From assembly GCA_050955105.1 (NCBI GenBank), contig JBPBQZ010000128.1, forward strand, positions 1 to 23,313: DNA of 23,313 nucleotides, read 5' to 3'. Made by a program: the position numbers and the translations under genes. The notes beneath the pieces were generated by a model that saw only the letters and a program-made list of their open reading frames with translations, did no database searches and was not told the origin of the DNA. Numbering within the stretch: position 1 is the stretch's first letter; every line of letters begins with the position of its first letter. Positions 1-7,221 of this stretch are shown piece by piece. Source of the DNA: JBPBQZ01 sp050955105 (GTDB taxonomy: Bacteria > Pseudomonadota > Gammaproteobacteria > Burkholderiales > Burkholderiaceae).

Positions 1-3000
1 ACACCGCTTCGGTATCCGCGGTGGTGGTACGCGGATCACGAATGATCGGCACGATCTTGTCGTCTTCGATATCCAGCAAGGCGCGCGCGGTCTTCTTCGG
101 CAGGTTGCCCGGCATCTTTTTATTGATGAAGTGGATCACCTGCTCCATCACCGGCGCCGGTCCATGCGTATCCGGCGGTCGTGCGGTCTGTTTCTTCGCG
201 AACTTCGACAACACGCTGTTGCCGGCGCGCTGTGCCTTGTAGCCGAAGCGAATCATCACTTCGCGCGTTGCGTTGATGGTCTGCGGATTGGTCGCATTCA
301 GGAAGAACATGCCCGCCGCCGTGCCGGGGTTGAATTTCTTCTTGCCCATCTTGCGCAGCAGGTTGCGCATATTCATCGAGACGTCGCCGAAATCGATGTT
401 CACCGGGCACGGCGACAGGCACTTATGGCAGACCGTGCAATGGTCGGCCACGTCCGAGAACTCGTCCCAGTGCTTGAGCGAGATGCCACGCCGCGTCTGC
501 TCTTCGTAGAGAAACGCTTCGATCAGAAGCGAGGTCGCGAGGATCTTGTTGCGCGGGCTGTACAGCAAGTTCGCGCGCGGCACGTGGGTGGCGCACACCG
601 GCTTGCATTTGCCGCAACGCAAGCAGTCTTTGATGCTGTCGGCAATTGCGCCGATATCCGACTGCTGCATGATCAGCGATTCATAGCCCATCAAGCCGAA
701 GCTGGGCGTGTAAGCGTTGCGCAGGTCGGCGCCGGCCAACAATTTGCCCTTGTTGAAGCGCCCTTCGGGGTCGACGCGCTGCTTGTAGTCCTTGAAATCC
801 GCCAGCTCGGCGTCGGTCAGGAACTCCATCTTCGTGATGCCGATGCCGTGTTCGCCCGAGATCACGCCGTCGAGGTCGCGCGCCAGCCGCATGATGCGCG
901 CGACCGCAATGTGCGCGTCTTGCAGCATCTCGTAATTGTCGGAATTCACCGGAATATTGGTATGCACATTGCCATCGCCGGCATGCATGTGCAGTGCCAC
1001 GAAGACACGGCCGCGCAGCACTTCCTTGTGCAACAAATCGACTTGATCGAGGATCGGCTTGAACTCGCCGCCCGAGAAGATATGACGCAATTCATTGCGA
1101 ATCTCGATCTTCCACGAAATGCGCACCGTGCGATCTTGCGCCACGTCGAACAGCGTGGCGGCAGGCTGCGCAACCAGCCGGTCGGCGAAGGTTTCGGCAA
1201 GCGATGCCAAGCCCAATTCCGACAATTCGTGACGCGCATCAGCCAATGGCGTATCGAGATGATCGAGCACATAGCGCCAACGCGCGCACACGCGTTCGAG
1301 CAGGTCTTGCGCCTGCTTGACGCGGTCTTGCAGCAATTCCGCGCTCGGAATCTCGTTGGCGTCGTCGCTGCGGCCGAGCGGCAGATTACCGCTGCCGAAG
1401 AAGCCTTCGAGCGCATTCACCAGCACCAGCTTGTTCTTGATCGACAACTCGATATTGATGCGTTCGATGCCGTCGGTATATTCGCCCATGCGGTCGAGCG
1501 GAATCACCACGTCTTCGTTGATCTTGAAGGCGTTGGTATGCTTGGCGATCGCGGCGGTGCGCGAGCGGTCGAGCCAGAAACGCTTGCGCGCTTCCGCCGA
1601 TACCGCAACGAAACCCTCACCGCTCTTGCCGTTGGCCATGCGTACCACTTCCGAGGTAGCAGCTGCTACCTGGTCGGCATCTTCGCCGACGATGTCGCCG
1701 ACCAGCACCATTTTGGGAAAAGCGTTGCGCTTCGATTTGGTCGCATAGCCCACCGCGCGCAGATAGCGCTCGTCCAGATGCTCGAGCCCGGCCAGCACGG
1801 CGCCGCCATTCTTGGCTGTCTCGAAAAGGTAATCCTTGATCTCGACGATGCTCGGGATCGCCTCGCGCGCCTGGCCGAAGAATTCAAGACAGACGGTACG
1901 CGTGTGCGCCGGCATCTTGTGCAGAATCCAGCGCGCGCTGGTAATGATGCCGTCGCAGCCTTCCTTCTGAATACCGGGCAGTCCCGCGAGGAACTTGTCG
2001 GTCACATCTTTGCCGAGCCCTTCCTTGCGGAAACGGCGACCCGGAATTTCCAGCATTTCGGTACGCAGCACACGTTCGCCCGGCGCGGCTTCACCATCGA
2101 ACCAGGTAAGGCGGAAGGTGGCCATCTCGGCGTCGTGGATCTTGCCCAGGTTGTGGCCGACACGCGTCACTTCCAGCCAGTCACCTTGCGGATCGACCAT
2201 GCGCCACCACGATAGATTGTCGAGCGCAGTACCCCACAGCACGGCCTTCTTGCCGCCGGCATTCATCGCCACGTTGCCGCCGATGCACGACGCATCCAGC
2301 GAAGTCGGATCTACCGCGAACACGAAACCAGCGGCTTCAGCCGCTTCGGTCACACGCCTCGTCACCACGCCAGCGCCAGAGAAGATGGTCGCAACCTTGC
2401 CTTCGACATTCGGCAGGCTGCTCATCTCCACTTCGTCGAGCTGTTCGAGTTTTTCGGTATTGATGACCGCTGCGAACGGCGTCAAGGGCAGCGCGCCGCC
2501 GGTATAGCCGGTGCCACCGCCACGCGGGATGATGGTCAGCCCAAGCTCGAAGCAACCGCGCACCATCGCGGCAATCTCGGCCTCGGTATCGGGCGTGAGC
2601 ACCAGGAACGGATACTCGATGCGCCAGTCGGTGGCATCGGTGACGTGCGAGACGCGCGACAACGCATCGAACTTGATATTGTCTTTGCGGGTTACGCGGC
2701 CCAGCACCTTCAACGCGCGCTTGCGCAGGTCATAGGTGCGCTCGAACTCGGCGCTGAACTCGGCCACCGCGCGACGGGTTTCAGTAACCAGCAGCGCCAC
2801 GCGCGACGCGCGTTCGTGGCCCGAGTCATCGTCGTGCGCGCTCAAGTCGGCATCGCGCCGCTTGGCGATTTCATTGAGCCGATGATTCAGCGCCGAAACC
2901 AGCATCGCGCGCCGCTTCGGATTGTCGAGCAGGTCGTCTTGCAGATAGGGATTGCGGCGCACTACCCACAGGTCGCCGAGTACTTCGTAGAGCATGCGCG

Positions 3001-3190
3001 CCGAGCGGCCCGTGCGCCGCTCGCTGCGCAATTCATCCAGCACTTCCCAGGCTTTGTCGCCCAGCAGGCGGATCACGATTTCGCGATCAGAAAACGAGGT
3101 GTAGTTGTAGGGAATTTCACGCAGACGCAGATTGGCAGGCGTGGGCGCGACCTTCGCTGTCGGCGGATCGATGATATGTGGTGCGTTCAT
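1..3190 (-). CDS. FAD-linked oxidase / 4Fe-4S fusion dehydrogenase (DUF3683 type), C-terminus off window
   Basis: Probably a membrane-associated or cytosolic 2-hydroxyacid-type dehydrogenase that passes electrons from FAD to iron-sulfur clusters; the substrate is not known. 1063 codons are present and no stop is reached, so the C-terminus is missing. Residues about 1-110 look like the DUF3683 N-terminal region. The FAD-binding (PCMH) glycine motif PRGGGTGYTGGA starts at residue 222. The FAD-oxidase C-terminal domain carries the HMHAGDGNVHTN and SGEHGIG motifs at about 735-785. Two ferredoxin-like motifs follow: CLRCGKCKPVC (Cys 856, 859, 862, 866) and CTVCHKCLSPC (Cys 918, 921, 924, 928). The reading frame from the ATG at 3190 holds through both clusters, so there is no frameshift. 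The layout resembles GlcD-GlcF or YdiJ-type fusions. The family call is firm; the reaction is inferred. Confidence 0.9.
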   Translation of the reverse strand, partial: MNAPHIIDPPTAKVAPTPANLRLREIPYNYTSFSDREIVIRLLGDKAWEVLDELRSERRTGRSARMLYEVLGDLWVVRRNPYLQDDLLDNPKRRAMLVSALNHRLNEIAKRRDADLSAHDDDSGHERASRVALLVTETRRAVAEFSAEFERTYDLRKRALKVLGRVTRKDNIKFDALSRVSHVTDATDWRIEYPFLVLTPDTEAEIAAMVRGCFELGLTIIPRGGGTGYTGGALPLTPFAAVINTEKLEQLDEVEMSSLPNVEGKVATIFSGAGVVTRRVTEAAEAAGFVFAVDPTSLDASCIGGNVAMNAGGKKAVLWGTALDNLSWWRMVDPQGDWLEVTRVGHNLGKIHDAEMATFRLTWFDGEAAPGERVLRTEMLEIPGRRFRKEGLGKDVTDKFLAGLPGIQKEGCDGIITSARWILHKMPAHTRTVCLEFFGQAREAIPSIVEIKDYLFETAKNGGAVLAGLEHLDERYLRAVGYATKSKRNAFPKMVLVGDIVGEDADQVAAATSEVVRMANGKSGEGFVAVSAEARKRFWLDRSRTAAIAKHTNAFKINEDVVIPLDRMGEYTDGIERINIELSIKNKLVLVNALEGFFGSGNLPLGRSDDANEIPSAELLQDRVKQAQDLLERVCARWRYVLDHLDTPLADARHELSELGLASLAETFADRLVAQPAATLFDVAQDRTVRISWKIEIRNELRHIFSGGEFKPILDQVDLLHKEVLRGRVFVALHMHAGDGNVHTNIPVNSDNYEMLQDAHIAVARIMRLARDLDGVISGEHGIGITKMEFLTDAELADFKDYKQRVDPEGRFNKGKLLAGADLRNAYTPSFGLMGYESLIMQQSDIGAIADSIKDCLRCGKCKPVCATHVPRANLLYSPRNKILATSLLIEAFLYEEQTRRGISLKHWDEFSDVADHCTVCHKCLSPCPVNIDFGDVSMNMRNLLRKMGKKKFNPGTAAGMFFLNATNPQTINATREVMIRFGYKAQRAGNSVLSKFAKKQTARPPDTHGPAPVMEQVIHFINKKMPGNLPKKTARALLDIEDDKIVPIIRDPRTTTADTEAV
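1654..1671. repeat. 18-bp perfect palindrome inside the FAD oxidase gene
   Basis: AGGTAGCAGCTGCTACCT is its own reverse complement over all 18 bases. On the minus strand it encodes part of DQVAAATSE using GTA, GCA, GCT and GCT, A/T-ending codons that are uncommon in this GC-rich gene. It could be a protein-binding site, a transcript hairpin or chance. Confidence 0.6.
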
Positions 3191-3199
3191 TTTGACTTG

Positions 3200-3228
3200 G
3201 TCTAAGACTTGGCTTTCGCGACGGTCAA
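3200..3228 (-). promoter_or_regulatory. Candidate promoter of the FAD oxidase gene
   Basis: On the minus strand TTGACC (3228-3223) is followed after 17 bases by TTAGAC (3205-3200). The -35 is close to consensus and the -10 is weak. The -10 lies within the palindrome GTCTAAGAC and between the two GACTTGG copies, so a regulator could act here. The start ATG (3190) is only about 10 bases downstream, which would give a very short leader. Confidence 0.35.
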
Positions 3229-3547
3229 ATCATTGCCGATGCGAAAACCGGAGCAGCATCTCTGGGGTCGGGCGCGAATCGGTGCGCGGGACGATTGCCG
3301 GTCGGGTGAATCCGCACCGGACCGGCGCGGTCAGTGGGCCGTATGAGACGCAAGCATGCGCCACGAGCGGCCTGACAGGCGTACGCGGGCAGCGCCGCAA
3401 CTTCGCCAGGACGGCGACAGTGGGCAAGGTGATTGAGGTGCGAGCGGAAGCCTCAAACGCATGAGTCGATCCTTTTTTCGGGGCGAAGCCGGCGTTTCCG
3501 GGCCCCTTTCTCTAAAAGCGGATTGTACTGCATCGTTCCACAAAGCG

Positions 3548-3577
3548 TTGCGGCGCGTTCGCCGCATGCGCGACAAT
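3548..3577 (+). promoter_or_regulatory. Candidate promoter of the MocA-like gene
   Basis: TTGCGG (3548-3553) and GACAAT (3572-3577) are 18 bases apart and lie just before the ATG at 3584. If real, transcription would begin at or next to the start codon, giving a leaderless or near-leaderless mRNA. No clear Shine-Dalgarno is seen, which agrees with this but does not prove it. Confidence 0.3.
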
Positions 3578-3583
3578 CGCCGC

Positions 3584-4276
3584 ATGACCAAGCGTTCGCT
3601 CGATTCGCCGGAAAATCTGCCCGCCGCGCCCATGCAGCCGGCGGCAGCGGCGCTGCCATCGCCGTCATCGCTGCCGACGTTGCCAGTGGGCGACGCGCCG
3701 GTCGGGGTGTTGCTGGCCGCGGGCTTCGGACGGCGCTTCGATGCCAGCGGCACGCGCAGCAAATTGCTGGCGCCGCTGCGCCGCGGCGACGACGCCGGCG
3801 TTGCGCTGGCGCTGGCTGCGGCGCGCCGCCTATGCGCGGCGCTGCCACGCGTGGTAGCCGTGACGCGCGGCGACGAGTTGCTCGACGCCCTGCTTGCCGA
3901 CGCGGGTTGCGCAGTGATACGCAGCGCCAGGGCTGCCATGGGGATGGGTGCATCGCTGGCGGACGCTGTGCGCGCCACGCCCACGGCGCGCGGCTGGGTC
4001 GTGGCACTGGCCGATATGCCTTTCGTTTCGACATCGACGATCGTGGCGGTCGCCACGGCCATCATGCCGCCTGCCGGCGCCACGGCGATCGCCGCGCCCG
4101 CGCGTGACGGCCGCCGCGGGCACCCGGTGGCGTTTGGCCGCTCACATCGGGCGGCACTGCTGCGGCTCGATGGCGACAGCGGCCCGCGACAGTTGCTGGC
4201 CGAGTTTCCTTGCACGCTGATCGAAACCCTCGATGAAGGCGTTTTCATCGATGTCGACACGGCAAGCGATCTGTAG
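3584..4276 (+). CDS. MocA/MobA-like nucleotidyltransferase (NTP_transf_3)
   Basis: A 230-residue protein with the nucleotidyltransferase signature LLAAGFGRRF (43-52) followed by Lys60, then GMGASLADAV and the metal-site region ALADMPF, and a late GHPVAFG segment. This is the pattern of CTP:molybdopterin cytidylyltransferase (MocA) and relatives, which attach a nucleotide to the molybdenum cofactor in the cytosol. No molybdenum enzyme or other cofactor gene is nearby, so the acceptor is not certain. The ATG at 3584 was chosen because the frame upstream (from 3461) has no family similarity; even so the first 38 residues are an unusual Pro/Ala/Ser-rich tail before the nucleotide-binding strand. 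The stop lies 3 bases from the stop of the convergent oxygenase gene. Confidence 0.8.
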   Translation: MTKRSLDSPENLPAAPMQPAAAALPSPSSLPTLPVGDAPVGVLLAAGFGRRFDASGTRSKLLAPLRRGDDAGVALALAAARRLCAALPRVVAVTRGDELLDALLADAGCAVIRSARAAMGMGASLADAVRATPTARGWVVALADMPFVSTSTIVAVATAIMPPAGATAIAAPARDGRRGHPVAFGRSHRAALLRLDGDSGPRQLLAEFPCTLIETLDEGVFIDVDTASDL

Positions 4277-4279
4277 AAC

Positions 4280-5065
4280 TTACGCGCGCAGACTTTGCAG
4301 CGTGCGGCGCAGAAAGCCGCGAGGCTTGGCTACGCGGCCCTCGGCCGGATGCAGGATGACGTTGAACAAGCGGCGGTAACTGCCGGATGGGCAAGTCAAG
4401 GGCTCTACGCCATGCCAGGCATCGGGCGTGTTCTTGAACAGAAAGCTGCGGTTATCCCGAATATCCAGATCGACCGCCGTCTCGAAATCAGACATATCAG
4501 GGTTGTTCGCGGCAATGCGCTTGCCGCCCAGCACCACGATCGAGCCACCCCATTCGGGCTGCCAATCGTCCGCCGTATTGAAATAAAAGATATGCGTGCC
4601 GATCTTGTCGACCGAATCGCGATGTGGCGATACTTCGGAACCGGTCACGCCCATATGCCAGGCGAAACGCGCCGACATGGGCCCCACGCCCAGCAGTTTT
4701 TCGGTGAATTCACGGTAAGCCGGGCTGCTGTTGAGTTCATCGATGAAGGCTTGCCAGGCCGGCGGCAAAGCGTCGTGCCCGACCACGCCCTCCTGAGGAG
4801 CACGATCGGCACGTTCGTAAATCGATTGCTCGTATGCCAGGTAAAAGCGATCGTGTGAACGCTGACCGTGCGCGCGTTCGAGGCCGCGGTGCATTTCGAA
4901 CAACTCGACGCTGGGAAACGCGTCGAGCAAAGTACGAAAGGCGCCGGGCTTGAGCAAGTCCCCGAACGCCGACCAGGGGAACGGGCTACGGTCTGTAAAC
5001 GTCGCCGGCGCGGCCGGGTTACGGACGAATTCGGTCAGCACCGCTTCATCGAGGAAGTCACTCAA
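4280..5065 (-). CDS. 2-oxoglutarate/Fe(II)-dependent oxygenase, TTG start
   Basis: A 261-residue protein with the double-stranded beta-helix iron site: HRD gives His148 and Asp150, DAWHGV gives the distal His218, and GSYRR (Arg231/232) fits the 2-oxoglutarate-binding arginine. Such enzymes hydroxylate or otherwise oxidise a substrate using O2 and 2-oxoglutarate. The substrate is unknown, but the gene is the last of a unit with a WaaZ-like protein and a glycosyltransferase, so an LPS sugar or related glycan is a reasonable guess. It does not look like the described Kdo hydroxylase KdoO, judging from memory of that family. The TTG at 5065 overlaps the upstream stop (TTGA) and has a GGAG seven bases before it; the next upstream in-frame ATG (5122) would overlap the neighbour by 61 bases. 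Confidence 0.82.
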   Translation of the reverse strand: MSDFLDEAVLTEFVRNPAAPATFTDRSPFPWSAFGDLLKPGAFRTLLDAFPSVELFEMHRGLERAHGQRSHDRFYLAYEQSIYERADRAPQEGVVGHDALPPAWQAFIDELNSSPAYREFTEKLLGVGPMSARFAWHMGVTGSEVSPHRDSVDKIGTHIFYFNTADDWQPEWGGSIVVLGGKRIAANNPDMSDFETAVDLDIRDNRSFLFKNTPDAWHGVEPLTCPSGSYRRLFNVILHPAEGRVAKPRGFLRRTLQSLRA

Positions 5066-6060
5066 TCTTGTTCTCCAGCACCAACGAGCGTCTGCGTCGC
5101 CGGCTCGCACAGCGTGCGCCAATCTATTTTCGGGAAGATCTCGTTACCGAGCGCGCTGTCCGGCGACAGGTTGCGCACGCTCACGCCGCGCGCTGCGCAA
5201 ATGCGCGAGGCCAGCTCGAACGACGGCTTGATACGGATCGGAAAATACTCTTCCAGCGTGGTGCCGAGCGTCTGCCCGGAGGTTTCGTAAAAGCGCGGCG
5301 TCTGCGAAGCGTTGGTGATATCGATGCCATGCAGATAGATCGATTCGAAACCAAGCCAGACCGCCGCCTGCAAGGCCAAGTATGCGACCGTGCCGCCGTC
5401 GAACAAGCCTTTGCCGATGTCGGCACTGAAGCCAAGTTCGGGATTCGCGTCGTGCACGCTCAGGCCCTGGCTGCCGTCCTCGCGCAATGCCTGGGCGATC
5501 GTGCGCGCCGGATAACCCGCCTTGAAACGCAGGTCTTCGACCAGAAAGAAACGGCAGGCGAGTTGCTCGCGCGGAAACGTGCGCAGCAGGTGCCACAGGC
5601 ATAGCGGTGTGGTGAACAGCACGAGATCGCGTTGCAACACTTCTGCCACCAGCTCGGGCCGCCCGCGGATGAAGCCGGTATCGAAAATGCAGTAATAGCG
5701 AAACGGTATCTCGAATTGACCGGCGAGTGCGATCGCGCCGTTCACGCCGAACGCCGTTTTGATCGGCAACGCCGAGTAATCGATGCGTTTGATCGATGGC
5801 CCGGCTGCGATCAGGTGGCAGGCGCCGCCTTCGCTGCCGCCGGCCAACGTGCCATTGACCAGCGGAATCTGCCGGTCGCCAATGGAAAACTGCTTGATGC
5901 GCCCGTTGCCGTCACGCACGATGCGGGTGTGCGGCCAGAAGCGCTCGTTGTGCCGATAATGCGACGAGTGCGTGAAGCGGTAGATCTGCGAAGTGAGCCG
6001 GCTGTTCAGGCGCGCCGCCAGCGATGGCGTGTGATAAAGCTGCGTTGATCGGGCACTCAT
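5062..6060 (-). CDS. WaaZ-like lipopolysaccharide core biosynthesis protein
   Basis: A 332-residue protein that I match to enterobacterial WaaZ (RfaZ), the protein needed to add a third Kdo to the LPS inner core. Shared landmarks are an early GPS motif (87-89), VNG (106-108), a late block with GGTVAYLALQAA followed by HGIDIT (244-249), PRFYE (255-259), and a terminal segment with NLSPDSA. No signal peptide or membrane span is visible, so it is likely cytosolic or peripheral at the inner membrane. The start ATG lies three bases after the stop of the glycosyltransferase gene, and the stop overlaps the oxygenase start. It is longer than WaaZ at the N-terminus by roughly 70 residues. The match is from recalled sequence, not a search; the exact sugar moved is inference. 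Confidence 0.72.
   Translation of the reverse strand: MSARSTQLYHTPSLAARLNSRLTSQIYRFTHSSHYRHNERFWPHTRIVRDGNGRIKQFSIGDRQIPLVNGTLAGGSEGGACHLIAAGPSIKRIDYSALPIKTAFGVNGAIALAGQFEIPFRYYCIFDTGFIRGRPELVAEVLQRDLVLFTTPLCLWHLLRTFPREQLACRFFLVEDLRFKAGYPARTIAQALREDGSQGLSVHDANPELGFSADIGKGLFDGGTVAYLALQAAVWLGFESIYLHGIDITNASQTPRFYETSGQTLGTTLEEYFPIRIKPSFELASRICAARGVSVRNLSPDSALGNEIFPKIDWRTLCEPATQTLVGAGEQD
5063..5076 (-). promoter_or_regulatory. Shine-Dalgarno and TTGA stop/start overlap that set the oxygenase start
   Basis: On the minus strand GGAG (5076-5073) lies seven bases before TTG (5065-5063), and TTG shares two bases with the TGA stop (5064-5062) of the WaaZ-like gene. This is the classic arrangement for translational coupling, with a rare initiator in place of ATG. 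Confidence 0.65.
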
Positions 6061-6063
6061 TGT

Positions 6064-6972
6064 TCAGTTCTTGCGATCGGCGAAAGCCGGTTGAAACAAC
6101 GCGCGCACGCGCGCCAGGCCCGAGCGATAGGCGTGCCGCCAGCCACGCTGCCGGCGCGTACGATGATTGCCCGCATAATCTGCCTGCGATGCCTTGGCGA
6201 AAGTGCCGAACCGTTGCGCCGCCCGGTAGTCGTCCAGACGATAGCCGTACGCCTGCGCTTCCGCGTAGTACTGCTCGAACAGCGCTTGCAGATCGGCGCG
6301 CGGATGCTCGACGATTTCGCCGTCGAACCAGTGGCGTCGCCCTTCCGCCGCCACGCGCGGCACCGCGTAGCGATGTGAAAACTGCGTGCCCATATCCGAG
6401 TAATGAAGAATCTTGATCGAGCGCACCGGCTTGCCTTCCCCGTCGACGTTATTGAAATCGCTGTCGAGGGCCTGGATGGTCTCAGGATGTTCGCTAAATG
6501 CAGCCACCAACCGGCGGTGCGCATCGGGCTGGCTTTTCAGTTGTTCGAGCGGCGGCAACACGCGTTGCGCGGCGGCGCAATCCCATACTGACACGCAAAA
6601 GCGCCAAGCGCGCTTGCGCCCCTTGCCCATCACCACTTTGCCCGGTTCGAACGGCATGCGCCAAAGCGCTGCGATGTCGGTCAGCACCAGCATGTCGGCG
6701 TCCATATAGATCGCACGGCCGCGGTAATTACAGTGCGCGGGCACAGCCCAGCGAAAGCCCGAGAACGGCGTTGCCCACTGCTCGGTGCGCCAACCGGCGC
6801 CCGACTGCGGGTCGGCGTACCAGAAACTTTGCGGGTCGCGCGACAATTGCATCCAGTGAATTTCCACTGGCATCGACGCATGCTTGCGCAGGCTATACTC
6901 GAGCACCATCATTTGCTCAAGATCGCAATCGTTCGGATCGCAACCAACGTATATGCGAATTGCCTCGTCCAT
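6064..6972 (-). CDS. GT8-like glycosyltransferase
   Basis: A 302-residue protein starting MDEAIRIYVGCDPND, typical of the first strand of GT-A glycosyltransferases, with the metal-binding DxD as YMDADML (Asp91, Asp93) and a downstream KILHYSDMGTQ segment like the C-terminal metal-binding histidine region of GT8 enzymes. It probably transfers a hexose from a nucleotide sugar to an LPS core or other surface glycan. The ATG at 6972 was preferred over the frame start at 7062, since the extra 30 residues do not resemble the family. It is the first gene of the three-gene minus-strand unit, and a candidate promoter and a PmrA-like box lie 100-140 bases upstream. Donor and acceptor are not predictable from sequence alone. 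Confidence 0.78.
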   Translation of the reverse strand: MDEAIRIYVGCDPNDCDLEQMMVLEYSLRKHASMPVEIHWMQLSRDPQSFWYADPQSGAGWRTEQWATPFSGFRWAVPAHCNYRGRAIYMDADMLVLTDIAALWRMPFEPGKVVMGKGRKRAWRFCVSVWDCAAAQRVLPPLEQLKSQPDAHRRLVAAFSEHPETIQALDSDFNNVDGEGKPVRSIKILHYSDMGTQFSHRYAVPRVAAEGRRHWFDGEIVEHPRADLQALFEQYYAEAQAYGYRLDDYRAAQRFGTFAKASQADYAGNHRTRRQRGWRHAYRSGLARVRALFQPAFADRKN

Positions 6973-7071
6973 TCTGTCGATAATGCCCGATTCAGCGAGC
7001 AAAATAATTCCGAAAAGGAAGCTCCGCGGGTCGATCTGCGGTTGCGGATTGCCGCATTGCACTTCGTCTCG

Positions 7072-7099
7072 ATCATCCCATATTTTTCGCCGGTCTTAA
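7072..7099 (-). promoter_or_regulatory. Candidate promoter of the LPS-modification unit
   Basis: Minus-strand TTAAGA (7099-7094) is followed after 16 bases by GATGAT (7077-7072). The -35 overlaps one half of the PmrA-like box, as expected for a promoter activated by an OmpR-family regulator. Transcription would start about 90 bases before the ATG at 6972. Confidence 0.45.
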
Positions 7100-7111
7100 G
7101 GCTGTCTTAAT
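7095..7111 (+). promoter_or_regulatory. PmrA-like box (direct repeat CTTAAG-N5-CTTAAT)
   Basis: CTTAAG GCTGT CTTAAT matches YTTAAK-N5-YTTAAK, the consensus described for PmrA (BasR) of Salmonella, at every defined position. The halves are 11 bases apart, one helical turn, in direct orientation. The site sits between a divergent LPS-modification unit and a GT9 gene, a sensible place for a regulator of LPS changes. TTAA-N7-TTAA also fits the CtrA site, but CtrA belongs to alphaproteobacteria. Binding is inferred. Confidence 0.5.
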
Positions 7112-7221
7112 AAAACCGATTGTTTCACGGCAGCGCGCGTGTCTGGCCGGCTGCCCCCCGAAACCGCCCCACACCGTCTTCGCTGCGGCCTTTTTCTCGC
7201 GTCTTTCTTGCTTATTTCAAT

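Larger units (their letters stand above)
3191..3583. other. Divergent intergenic region between FAD oxidase and MocA-like gene
   Basis: About 390 bases with no convincing gene. Short frames reaching into it are open only because the DNA is GC-rich, and one 5' extension of the nucleotidyltransferase lacks family similarity. It holds a candidate promoter for each flanking gene and a direct repeat GACTTGG at 3194-3200 and 3206-3212. The rest shows only GC-rich sequence with weak inverted repeats, and nothing recognisable as an RNA gene. Confidence 0.5.

Noticed and set aside
131..2215. A 694-codon open frame on the plus strand, opposite the FAD oxidase
   Set aside because: It lies wholly antisense to a gene with clear FAD and 4Fe-4S motifs, its translation is low-complexity and His/Arg/Ala-rich, and long antisense frames are expected from GC-biased codon use.
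4280..5065. Assignment of the oxygenase as the known Kdo hydroxylase KdoO
   Set aside because: The iron-site context (PHRDSVDK, DAWHGVEPL) differs from what I recall of the Kdo-hydroxylase family, so only the broad superfamily is claimed.
7107..7135. Plus-strand promoter for the GT9 gene using the PmrA-like box as -35
   Set aside because: No acceptable -10 sequence lies 15-19 bases downstream on the plus strand, so only the minus-strand promoter is called.
7121..7136. Possible parS chromosome-partition site
   Set aside because: TGTTTCACG matches one half of the parS palindrome, but the other half is not present.
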